A DNA stretch of 64,000 bases. Origin: Tissierellaceae bacterium (GTDB lineage Bacteria > Bacillota > Clostridia > Tissierellales > Tissierellaceae). Below, one piece after another: positions 35,225-43,241 of the stretch (its first letter is position 1; each line of letters starts with the position of its first letter). The stretch spans positions 1 to 64,000 of the forward strand of contig JALNZV010000011.1 in NCBI GenBank assembly GCA_023229175.1, read 5' to 3'. A program made the position numbers and the translations under genes. The notes under the pieces are model-generated. The model made no database searches and was not told the origin of the DNA. It worked only from the letters and a program-made list of their open reading frames with translations.

Positions 35225-36625
35225 ATGAGAAAAAGTATAAAAACTAGATTGGTAATAAACTTTATGCTGATTATTGTAATTACAGTAGTGATATTAGAGA
35301 CTGTGTTGATAAATGGAGTGAAGGAATACTATTATAGAAATGTAGAATCTCTACTGCATAACCAAATACAATTCTCAATTGATTATTATCTAAGGTACTT
35401 TTCTTCTAATCCATTGGAAGACATTATAATAGATGATATAGACGTTTTTTGGCAGCATACCACTGCTCAAGTCCAATTATTAGATCCTCAAGGCAGATTA
35501 TTGACGGATTCCCTTGGCGTAATAAACGATGAGTATAATATTGCCTCTGACATAAAAATGGCCGTAAACGGAGAGATGGGGACATGGGTTGGGAAAGTAA
35601 AATATTTTGATAGTTTAGTAATGGCAATTTCAGCTCCAATTGAATATGAGGGTAGGGAGATAGGAATCATCAGATTTATAACCTCCCTTAAAGAAACAGA
35701 TTATGTAATAAGAACTATTTCCTTGTTTCTGCTGCTTATGGGAATTGCAGTCTTATTTATATCGGGAATTGTAAGTGTTTTTCTAGCTAATTCAATAATC
35801 AGACCTTTGAAGGAAGTTACTAAAGTAGCAGAAAAAATGGCCGATGGTCAGTTAAAAGTCAGGAGCAATATTAGATTAGAAGATGAAATTGGCAGACTAG
35901 GAAATACTTTAAACTATATGGCAGAAGAATTAATCAAGAAAGAACAGCTAAAAAACGACTTTATTTCTTCCATATCTCATGAGCTCCGAACCCCATTGAC
36001 ATCTATTAAAGGCTGGGCAGTGACCTTAAAATCTGAAGATTTTACTGAAAATGAAATAGTACTGGACGGGTTGGAAATAATAGAGAAGGAAAGCGATAGG
36101 CTTACGACAATGGTCGAAGAACTTTTAGACTTATCTAGATTTGTTTCTGGCAGGATAAACCTTGAGAAAGATTTATTTGATATAAAAGATACTATTCTTA
36201 TGATAGGGAAACAATTAAGGCCAAGGGCTCTGAATAATGGAATACAGTTTGATATTGACATTCAGGAAAATTTAAGCCCTATAGTAGGTGATGAAAATAG
36301 AATAAAACAGGTATTGATAAATGTTTTAGACAATGGGTTTAAATTTACTCAGGAAGGTGGTTCAATAATTCTAAAAGCTTACGAAGAAAATAGCATTTTA
36401 ACAATAAAAATTGAGGACAGCGGTGTAGGTATACCAGAAGAAGATTTATCCAAAGTAAAAGATAAATTTTATAAGGGAAGAAATAGCAAATCCCATAGTG
36501 GAATCGGATTGTCCATATCCGATGAAATAATACGGATGCATAATGGGAAGATGGAAATACTATCAGAAGTAAACAAAGGAACGCAGGTAATCATAGAATT
36601 ACCCTCAAAGGGGGAAGACATATGA
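35225..36625 (+). CDS. Sensor histidine kinase partner of the response regulator
   Basis: A 466-residue membrane kinase: helix (about 10-30), an extracytoplasmic sensing region (about 31-165), a second helix (about 170-195), HAMP, HisKA with H252 in SISHELRTPLTSIKGW, and HATPase with DSGVGIPEED and HSGIGLSISDE. This is the typical layout of a WalK/PhoR-like kinase, but no PAS domain is seen. ATG 35225 follows GGTGG. The ATG of the lipoprotein gene overlaps its end by four bases, so it is part of the signalling unit. Confidence 0.92.
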   Translation: MRKSIKTRLVINFMLIIVITVVILETVLINGVKEYYYRNVESLLHNQIQFSIDYYLRYFSSNPLEDIIIDDIDVFWQHTTAQVQLLDPQGRLLTDSLGVINDEYNIASDIKMAVNGEMGTWVGKVKYFDSLVMAISAPIEYEGREIGIIRFITSLKETDYVIRTISLFLLLMGIAVLFISGIVSVFLANSIIRPLKEVTKVAEKMADGQLKVRSNIRLEDEIGRLGNTLNYMAEELIKKEQLKNDFISSISHELRTPLTSIKGWAVTLKSEDFTENEIVLDGLEIIEKESDRLTTMVEELLDLSRFVSGRINLEKDLFDIKDTILMIGKQLRPRALNNGIQFDIDIQENLSPIVGDENRIKQVLINVLDNGFKFTQEGGSIILKAYEENSILTIKIEDSGVGIPEEDLSKVKDKFYKGRNSKSHSGIGLSISDEIIRMHNGKMEILSEVNKGTQVIIELPSKGEDI

Positions 36626-38124
36626 AGAAGATAGGACTTATTTTTATTGCTATAGTATCTTTGACTTTTTTAGTGTCGTGCAATAGCAGTCGGTTTCAAG
36701 TAAAAGAGAGCATAATGGCTCCAGATAACAATATACCTCCGTTACATGGAAAATGGACTATCGATAGATATATTGACAGTCCATATAATAAGGGTGCTGG
36801 ATTATCGAAGGATTCCTTAGTAGATATGGATGTTTTATTTCATAAGGATGCAGTTATAGTTGGGGGAGATTATGCCTTGGACCCTGAATATAAATATAAA
36901 AATGTCAATATTTACGACTATCTGTTATATAAGTACAAGGTAGACCCTGAATATTTAGATTTAGAAGATACTATGGTAGACATAATAACAGTTATTAGTG
37001 ACAACCAATATTTTTACGAGTTTATAAAATACGATGAAGATAAGATGATAATATACGATGATGATAGGTTTTATTTTTTAGATAAGACTGTCGATGAAGT
37101 CAGCAAAGATGAAATCCATAGATATATAAATGTAGAAAAAAGCATAATGAGGATTTCCAACATTCAAGAGGCAGATACCCTTCGTTCAGGTGTATTATTG
37201 GGTATAAAATCATACGGATATGATGCTGAAGCAGAGGTAGATAAATGGGATTATAGAACGATTTGGATAAGAGCCAGTAACAGAACTGTATCGTCAATTT
37301 ACGAAATAGATAACCTTTTAGTTCCTAGGAAGAAAGGTTTTTGGATGGTAGACGTCAGTAGAAACAGCGACTATAATATAATACGAGATGAAATCAGAGC
37401 TACAGAGATGAAAAAATATCAAGATGATAAAGTTGTAGATTTAAACTTTTTTGGCTTAAGGTCAGTTGAAGAGCAAAGGATTATACCAGTTCAAAATTCT
37501 GTAATAAAAAACATTCTATATATTGGGAATGATTATGTTTCTTCAGAAGTAATAGACTTAAAAGATGGAGAAAAGACATTAGAGGTATACCATGTGGATT
37601 ACTTAAAAGACAATAAAGCCATTAAGATATCAGACTTAATTGGAGATGAAGGGTTTCAGACTTTTGTCGAAGGGGCCCAAAGTATAATGAAATCAGACAG
37701 CACAGCAATTTTAAGTGAAGAAAGCTTTGGATTAACTAGGAGAAATGGTTATTGGATTATGAAAGGTAGATTAAATTTTGAATCCGATGGAGAGCAATAT
37801 TATAAAGATTATAATATAAAAGCCATACCCCCAAAAGAATTAGTAAATTACGACGTCCTTGCCATACCTTGGGATAGAATTAAATCAAAGATACCAGAAG
37901 CTATCGATGCATTTACTTCCCCAAATGAAGACATCGTCGTAGTCGTCACAAGGGCCAATATATTGGTATACCCTATTGAGGATAATGAAATATCTTCAAG
38001 GGAATTGGGGAAAATTAAACTTGATGCTTCCGATTCAGTAGTAATGGCAGAGTGGTCAACAGGCAGATACACTCCACTATGGGAAGAGGAGGTCCTAAGA
38101 CATATTAGTACAATATCAGATTAA
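36622..38124 (+). CDS. Lipoprotein of unknown function, linked to the two-component pair
   Basis: A 500-residue lipoprotein. The signal peptide ends in LVSC with Cys20. The rest has no membrane helix and looks like mixed strands, with repeated Tyr- and Asp-rich blocks. I recognise no domain. The start overlaps the kinase stop (ATGA), so it may be a sensor partner or a target of the same signal, as in YycHI-type operons, but no sequence match supports that. Its stop codon overlaps the stop codon of the glpP gene on the opposite strand, with no terminator between. Confidence 0.75.
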   Translation: MKKIGLIFIAIVSLTFLVSCNSSRFQVKESIMAPDNNIPPLHGKWTIDRYIDSPYNKGAGLSKDSLVDMDVLFHKDAVIVGGDYALDPEYKYKNVNIYDYLLYKYKVDPEYLDLEDTMVDIITVISDNQYFYEFIKYDEDKMIIYDDDRFYFLDKTVDEVSKDEIHRYINVEKSIMRISNIQEADTLRSGVLLGIKSYGYDAEAEVDKWDYRTIWIRASNRTVSSIYEIDNLLVPRKKGFWMVDVSRNSDYNIIRDEIRATEMKKYQDDKVVDLNFFGLRSVEEQRIIPVQNSVIKNILYIGNDYVSSEVIDLKDGEKTLEVYHVDYLKDNKAIKISDLIGDEGFQTFVEGAQSIMKSDSTAILSEESFGLTRRNGYWIMKGRLNFESDGEQYYKDYNIKAIPPKELVNYDVLAIPWDRIKSKIPEAIDAFTSPNEDIVVVVTRANILVYPIEDNEISSRELGKIKLDASDSVVMAEWSTGRYTPLWEEEVLRHISTISD

Positions 38125-38681
38125 ATATACCAAATATTCTTACTTGAAGAGGATATAGCAATTGAACCTGCATTCAGAGAGGAAATTATATGTTGATTAT
38201 CCGTAATAAGGCCACTGGCTATTACGGATATTCTCGTATCCTTTATAATTCTTTCGATGATTTTTGGTATGATACCAGGCAGAACTTCTACAGCTGAGGG
38301 ACGGTTTTTTTTAATAGAGTCGATAGAGTATTGAAGTGACATAGAATCAGATATGATAATCCTTTGAATAGTGAATATACCCATATCCTTACTTAATTTT
38401 ACTAGGTCGCTTTTACCGGTAATAATTCCATGGGGATGGATATTCTTGACAATATATTCGAGACCCCAAGTATCCCTCGAAAACCCATCTATTGATTCAA
38501 CATGTATATACAAATCCTTGTCCTTTTCCTGGAGGCGATGGGAGATTTCCCTTAAATTAAAGATATTTCCTGTGTTGAGAAATATCACTTCGCAGGGGGA
38601 GTCTAGTGCAATATCCAGTTCCTCTAAATTTCGGATGCTGCATATTATTGGATTTTTCATAACTCTATCAAAAAAACTCAT
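38121..38681 (-). CDS. glpP: GlpP-type glycerol-3-phosphate-responsive antiterminator
   Basis: A 186-residue protein of the GlpP family, which with glycerol-3-phosphate lets RNA polymerase read through terminators ahead of glp genes. VIFLNTGNIFNL, LYIHVESIDGFSRD, GIITGKSDLVKLSKD, TIQRIIISDS and VEVLPGIIPKII are family blocks, and VIASGLITDN near the end is typical. No glp genes lie nearby, so any target is elsewhere. It is the last of four minus-strand genes and shares its stop with the plus-strand lipoprotein gene. Confidence 0.9.
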   Translation of the reverse strand: MSFFDRVMKNPIICSIRNLEELDIALDSPCEVIFLNTGNIFNLREISHRLQEKDKDLYIHVESIDGFSRDTWGLEYIVKNIHPHGIITGKSDLVKLSKDMGIFTIQRIIISDSMSLQYSIDSIKKNRPSAVEVLPGIIPKIIERIIKDTRISVIASGLITDNQHIISSLNAGSIAISSSSKNIWYI

Positions 38682-38689
38682 TATATCAC

Positions 38690-38938
38690 CTATTTATGAC
38701 TATTTTTTATTAACTGGAGCTTTTTATTTCTGCTGAATTGTTTGATTTCATATTCTCTTTTTTGTGCCTCGATTTTATCGTCAAAAGATTCGTAGTAAAC
38801 AAGTTTGACAGGAAGTCTTCCTCTAGTATATTTAGATGCCTTGCCCTTATTATGAGCTGCAATTCTATTGTCTAAGTTTACTGTCCAACCGGTATATAAA
38901 GTATTGTCATCGCAAAGTAAAATATACACATAACACAT
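38690..38938 (-). CDS. GIY-YIG domain protein (UPF0213-like)
   Basis: An 82-residue single GIY-YIG nuclease-type domain. YVYILLCDDNTLYTGWT holds the GIY-like strand and catalytic Arg/Tyr context; NLDNRIAAHNKG carries the Arg, and ESFDDKIEAQKREYEIK the Glu. Such small proteins are common and of uncertain function (possible DNA repair or nucleic-acid cleavage). Start has AGGTGATG upstream. It is 8 bases after the recX stop. Confidence 0.88.
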   Translation of the reverse strand: MCYVYILLCDDNTLYTGWTVNLDNRIAAHNKGKASKYTRGRLPVKLVYYESFDDKIEAQKREYEIKQFSRNKKLQLIKNSHK

Positions 38939-38946
38939 ATCATCAC

Positions 38947-39564
38947 CTAGTCCTTAAGCACTTGCCTCAGTACCTTTGAGATTATATCAAAACTATATCC
39001 TTTTCTTTGAAGATATCCGCCAAGTTTTCTATAAATTGCATTGGAAGAATCTCCTTCGTATTTTTTTACCTGCTTCTGTGCTAATTCAAGTGCCGCCTCA
39101 TATTGATCAGATTTGTCAATGATGAGGACCTTATCGATGATATTTCTAGAAACCCCCTTTAGGCTTAGCTCGTATTTAATTCTTTCTGAACCTAATTTAG
39201 ATAGATTAATTTTATCCCTAACGTAGCTTTCCGCAAAGGCTAGGTCATCAATATATTTTAATTCTTTACAATATTCTATGGCCTTATGGATATTGGAATC
39301 ATTATAGCCTTTGCGCATAAGTGCTTGAAATATTTCCTTTTCTGACCTCTGACGATAAGAAAGCAGATTTAATGCGTGATTTATGGTCTTGTTAAGTTCC
39401 TCAGCAGCCAATACTTCCTTAATAAATTCATCGTCTACTTCCATTTCCACATGAAGACCATATTTAAGCATTATTTCTTCGTCAATTCCAATGGAAAATA
39501 AATTGTCGACGTAAATATTGACCCTGTTTTTATTTTTCTGCCGTTCAATGCTTGTAATTTTCAT
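38947..39564 (-). CDS. recX: RecX regulatory protein
   Basis: A 205-residue helical protein of the RecX family, which limits RecA filament growth. The repeated three-helix units show LLSYRQRSEKEIFQALMRKGY, then LKYIDDLAFAESYVRDKINLSKLG and IKYELSLKGVSRNIID. ATG 39564 follows AGAGTGAT; an upstream in-frame start at 39615 would overlap the PspC gene and lacks a site. It belongs with AddAB and GIY-YIG to the DNA-repair set of the window. Confidence 0.9.
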   Translation of the reverse strand: MKITSIERQKNKNRVNIYVDNLFSIGIDEEIMLKYGLHVEMEVDDEFIKEVLAAEELNKTINHALNLLSYRQRSEKEIFQALMRKGYNDSNIHKAIEYCKELKYIDDLAFAESYVRDKINLSKLGSERIKYELSLKGVSRNIIDKVLIIDKSDQYEAALELAQKQVKKYEGDSSNAIYRKLGGYLQRKGYSFDIISKVLRQVLKD

Positions 39565-39577
39565 GTAATCACTCTTT

Positions 39578-39982
39578 CTAATTGTCCCTTTGAGAGAACA
39601 ATATATATAGGCCAAGTAAAATCAACAAAATTGGCCAGTAAGTCCATAAATGACGTATTCTGATATTGAGCCATGGAAAGAAAACGTTGGCCATTAAAAC
39701 TGCACCCCAGAGTATTAATCCCAGGCCAATAAAAATTGGGGTATTGCGGCGAAATTTTTCGTTATTGTCCCTGTCATACTCTTCCTCGTAGATAATTCCA
39801 TCGTCTTCTGGAATTAAAAAGCTGCTGACTAAATAAATAATAAAGGATGTACCTAGAGAACGAAGAGAAATTAAAACCCATGCAATTCGAATTACTGTTG
39901 GGTCAATATTAAAATATTCGCCTATTCCACCGCATACACCTGAAAAAACCCTATTTTTGTATGAACGCTTTAGCTTACTCAA
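39578..39982 (-). CDS. PspC-domain membrane protein with LiaF-like TM region
   Basis: A 134-residue membrane protein. The PspC domain (about residues 5-60, NRVFSGVCGGIGEYFNIDPTVIRIAWVL) is followed by a hinge rich in charged residues and two more helices (about 90-130), which resemble a DUF5668/LiaF-type stretch. Such proteins sense envelope stress; here no LiaR/S pair is adjacent. TTG 39982 is chosen because GAGGTGA lies 5 bases upstream; GTG 39991 overlaps that site. Confidence 0.85.
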   Translation of the reverse strand: MSKLKRSYKNRVFSGVCGGIGEYFNIDPTVIRIAWVLISLRSLGTSFIIYLVSSFLIPEDDGIIYEEEYDRDNNEKFRRNTPIFIGLGLILWGAVLMANVFFPWLNIRIRHLWTYWPILLILLGLYILFSQRDN

Positions 39983-40092
39983 GATTATCACCTCTAATTT
40001 ATGTACTAGATTTATTGTATCAGATATTAACCAATGTTCAAATACCTGTTACTATAAATAAACAATTATTTTCTCTATAAGGTTTAAAATAA

Positions 40093-40121
40093 TTCACAAT
40101 AGTAAAAGATTGTGATAACAT
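40093..40121 (+). promoter_or_regulatory. Promoter with palindromic operator ahead of the FHA/FtsW/PBP operon
   Basis: TTCACA (40093-40098), a 17-base spacer, and TAACAT (40116-40121) with TG in the extended -10 position. A 22-base palindrome, TCACAAT and ATTGTGA around an 8-base centre (40094-40115), covers most of the -35 box and the whole spacer. A dimeric regulator bound there would block RNA polymerase. Confidence 0.55.
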
Positions 40122-40151
40122 AGATTTGATAAGAATTTTGGAGGTTTGCAT

Positions 40152-40583
40152 ATGTACAGTATATTGGCCCTAATCTTTAAATATATCTTTATTATTGTCA
40201 TATACTTATTTATATTTAGTATTATCAGACTTATTTACTTAGATATTAAAAGTATGGATGCTATTTCCTTTGAGGACAGGGCGTATTTAAAGCTAATTAA
40301 TAGAAAGGATTCCTTACCTTTTAAAATAGATGAACATTACATTATAGACGGCGATATAAAATTGGGAAGGCAAAATAACAACGATATCGTAATCAAAGAT
40401 CAGTACGTTTCAAAAGAACATTTTCAAATAGTAGAGGATGAGAAGGAATACTACTTAGAGGACCTTGAAAGTGTAAATGGCACTTATTTAAATGGGGATA
40501 AATTGTATGATATAGTAAAATTAAAAGACGGAGATATTATTAGAATAGGAAAAATCGAATTTTTATTTGTAAATAGAGAGTAG
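40152..40583 (+). CDS. Membrane-anchored FHA-domain protein
   Basis: A 143-residue protein with one N-terminal membrane helix (about 5-26) and a cytoplasmic FHA domain (about 60-143). GRQNNNDIVI, YVSKEHFQI and LEDLESVNGTYLNG hold the conserved Gly, Arg, Ser, His and Asn that bind phospho-threonine. ATG 40152 follows GGAGG by 7 bases. It heads a cassette with FtsW/RodA and a PBP, the same trio seen with Ser/Thr kinase control of cell-wall growth in other Gram-positives; no PknB is in the window. Confidence 0.92.
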   Translation: MYSILALIFKYIFIIVIYLFIFSIIRLIYLDIKSMDAISFEDRAYLKLINRKDSLPFKIDEHYIIDGDIKLGRQNNNDIVIKDQYVSKEHFQIVEDEKEYYLEDLESVNGTYLNGDKLYDIVKLKDGDIIRIGKIEFLFVNRE

Positions 40584-40587
40584 GGAT

Positions 40588-41829
40588 ATGATGTTTAAGG
40601 GAGAGATAAGGAAACAATCGCCAAAAAATCTTTTGTTGCTCTTTCAAATTCTAGCCTTGCTACTTTTGCTGGCATATGAACAAATGCATGCTGATAAGAT
40701 GATATTTATCATGGCTATGGGTTTGATATTAATCATATATTTATCAAATTATCTCCTTATTAAAATATCATCAGGAGACAATTATATTTTTCTCATAGTG
40801 ACAATGTTAATCACCATTGGAATAATAGTAATTTATAGAATTGATGAAAAATTGGGAATAAAGCAGTTAACTTGGATTTCCCTTGGGATTTTTCTTTTCT
40901 TTTTAGTGTATTTTATGGTGAAAAGATTAAAAAAAATTGACGATTGGCTTTACCTTTATTTAGTACTGGCATATTTATTGTTCATAATTACTTTTGCCTT
41001 TGGAGATAGGAAGTTTGGTGCCATAAATTGGGTTAGTTTTAGAGGATTTGCTTTTCAGCCCGGGGAGATAACTAAAATTGTTTTAATATTTCTGTTGGCC
41101 TCTTATTATTCTAATACTGAGAAGTGGAGACACATAAAATATTCGTCCTATTATATTATGGGAGTTGTTTATTCCTTTATTGCACTTTTATTTCTTCAAA
41201 AAGATTTAGGGACAGCATTGGTTTTTTATATAATATTCGCATCCATTCAGTTTATTTACGAGGAAGATAGAAAACTTATACTATACAATATTGGTTTGTT
41301 TTTGGGAAGTGGTGTATTAGGATACGTATTATTTGACCATGTAAAGATTAGATTTCAGGCTTGGCTCAATCCATGGATCTACATTGAAAGACAAGGGTAC
41401 CAAATAACCCAATCCCTCTTTGCCATTGCGGAAGGTGGTTTTTTCGGCAAAGGTCTGGGAATGGGTCATCCGGATTTTGTACCAGTTGTGTATACGGATT
41501 TTATTTTTTCAGCTATATGCGAAGAAATGGGCATCTTCACTGGAATAGGTATAGTAATGCTATTTATGATATTTGTATACAGGGGATTTAAGATAGCCAT
41601 TTCTCAAGAAAATAGATTTTATAGAATATTGGCCATTGGAATCAGCACCTTATTTGGAATACAATCCTTTATAATTCTCGGTGGAGTACTTAAAATGATT
41701 CCCCTTACGGGATTAACACTTCCCTTTATTAGCTATGGCGGTAGTTCTATTTTATCCAGTTTTATAGCACTTTCCATACTGCAAATATGTTCAGAGGATA
41801 TGACCTCAAGGGAGGATACTGATGAATAA
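40588..41829 (+). CDS. FtsW/RodA/SpoVE-family peptidoglycan polymerase
   Basis: A 413-residue integral membrane protein with about ten helices, a SEDS glycosyltransferase that polymerises glycan strands. FGDRKFGAINWVSF, QPGEITKI, LFLQKDLGTALVF, FFGKGLGMGHPDFVP, and GGVLKMIPLTGLTLPFISYGGSS are the family blocks. It starts 4 bases after the FHA gene and overlaps the PBP by eight, so it and the PBP form a pair, as SEDS proteins do. Two ATGs (40588, 40591) are both possible. FtsW or RodA cannot be decided. Confidence 0.93.
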   Translation: MMFKGEIRKQSPKNLLLLFQILALLLLLAYEQMHADKMIFIMAMGLILIIYLSNYLLIKISSGDNYIFLIVTMLITIGIIVIYRIDEKLGIKQLTWISLGIFLFFLVYFMVKRLKKIDDWLYLYLVLAYLLFIITFAFGDRKFGAINWVSFRGFAFQPGEITKIVLIFLLASYYSNTEKWRHIKYSSYYIMGVVYSFIALLFLQKDLGTALVFYIIFASIQFIYEEDRKLILYNIGLFLGSGVLGYVLFDHVKIRFQAWLNPWIYIERQGYQITQSLFAIAEGGFFGKGLGMGHPDFVPVVYTDFIFSAICEEMGIFTGIGIVMLFMIFVYRGFKIAISQENRFYRILAIGISTLFGIQSFIILGGVLKMIPLTGLTLPFISYGGSSILSSFIALSILQICSEDMTSREDTDE

Positions 41830-43228
41830 GGAAATCAAAAGGATAATAATAATACTAACTGTCCTCTGTATGACCTTTATCAGTCTTATAGTCTATATCA
41901 GTTATTTTCAAATTTTTAAGGCTTCTGCAATTAAAAATAACAGCTATAATAAAAGGTTGTGGATTAATGAACAGACAATACTTAGAGGCTCCATTCTAGA
42001 TAGGAATGGAAATGTATTGGCCTACAGCGAAAAAGAAGGAGACTCATATAAAAGAAATTATAACTATGGAAGTTTATATAGCCACATAGTGGGATATAGC
42101 TATAGAGAATACGGTAAATCTGGTCTGGAATTATACTATAATAATTCACTTTTAAATATAAGTGACAGCACTCCAATTAATGAAATAAAAAACATAGTCA
42201 TTCCAAATACAACGGGAAATAACCTAGTATTGACCATAGATCATAATATTCAATCTAGGGCGAGATCCTTAATAGACGGAAAAAAAGGCAGCATAGTAGT
42301 TATGAATCCTACTACTGGAGAAATATATGCCATGGTAAGTTACCCTGATTTTAATATATCCAATTTAAATGAGAATTGGAAAGAAATATCGGAGGATATG
42401 GAAAGTCCTTTAATAAATAGGGCAATTCAAGGTCTATATGCTCCAGGTTCTGTGTTCAAGGTGATAACTGCCATGGCTGCACTGGAAAACAGTAGTTATG
42501 AAACACAATATAATTGTATCGGTAGTGAAAAAATAGAGGGATACGTATTTAAAGATTACGAGGGAAAGGCCCATGGGCCCATTGACCTGAAAGGTGCCTT
42601 AGTAAAATCCTGCAATACTTATTTTATAAATAAATCTTTGGAAATTGGAAAGGATACAATTGGCAAAATATCAGAACGCTTTTTCTTCAATTCTAGAATA
42701 CCTTTTGATTTACCTGTCAAGAGCTCCCAGTTTCCTTATAAAGAAATGACAACCGATGTGGAGGTTGCTGCCGCATCAATCGGACAGGGAAAGGTTCTAG
42801 TTACACCTTTGAATATGGCTTTAATTGCTTCAGGTATTGCAAATGAAGGGGAAGTTGTGAAACCTATACTTGTAAAGGAAATAGTAACTAAAGATGGAAA
42901 AGTTTTAAAGCAAAGTGATATTGAGATATTGTCACAGGGCATAAATCCCCTCGGGGCAAATACCATAAAGGACATGATGGTAGAGGTGGTAAAATCCGGT
43001 ACAGGGGTAAATGCCAAAATCAAAAACGTAACTGTAGCAGGTAAAACTGGAACTGCGGAAAATTCGTCGGGAAAAAATCACGCTTGGTTTATAGGTTTTG
43101 CACCAGCAGATAATCCCAAAGTAGCAGTATCAATTGTATTGGAAGAAGACGGCTCCACTGGTGGAAAAGCTGCAGCTCCATTAGCTAGGGACATAATGCT
43201 TTACACCATTGAAAATATTAAAGATTAA
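41822..43228 (+). CDS. Class B penicillin-binding protein (transpeptidase)
   Basis: A 468-residue transpeptidase that cross-links peptidoglycan. One N-terminal membrane helix (about 7-29) is followed by a short pedestal and the penicillin-binding domain. The catalytic SxxK is S210-VF-K213 in APGSVFKVI; KSCNTY is the SxN motif, and GKTGTAEN the KTG motif. It is short compared with most class B PBPs and lacks PASTA repeats, resembling PbpA-type enzymes of actinobacteria. Partner of the FtsW/RodA protein encoded just before. The pepF gene starts 13 bases later. Confidence 0.92.
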   Translation: MNKEIKRIIIILTVLCMTFISLIVYISYFQIFKASAIKNNSYNKRLWINEQTILRGSILDRNGNVLAYSEKEGDSYKRNYNYGSLYSHIVGYSYREYGKSGLELYYNNSLLNISDSTPINEIKNIVIPNTTGNNLVLTIDHNIQSRARSLIDGKKGSIVVMNPTTGEIYAMVSYPDFNISNLNENWKEISEDMESPLINRAIQGLYAPGSVFKVITAMAALENSSYETQYNCIGSEKIEGYVFKDYEGKAHGPIDLKGALVKSCNTYFINKSLEIGKDTIGKISERFFFNSRIPFDLPVKSSQFPYKEMTTDVEVAAASIGQGKVLVTPLNMALIASGIANEGEVVKPILVKEIVTKDGKVLKQSDIEILSQGINPLGANTIKDMMVEVVKSGTGVNAKIKNVTVAGKTGTAENSSGKNHAWFIGFAPADNPKVAVSIVLEEDGSTGGKAAAPLARDIMLYTIENIKD

Positions 43229-43241
43229 GAGGAGGAAAGAA

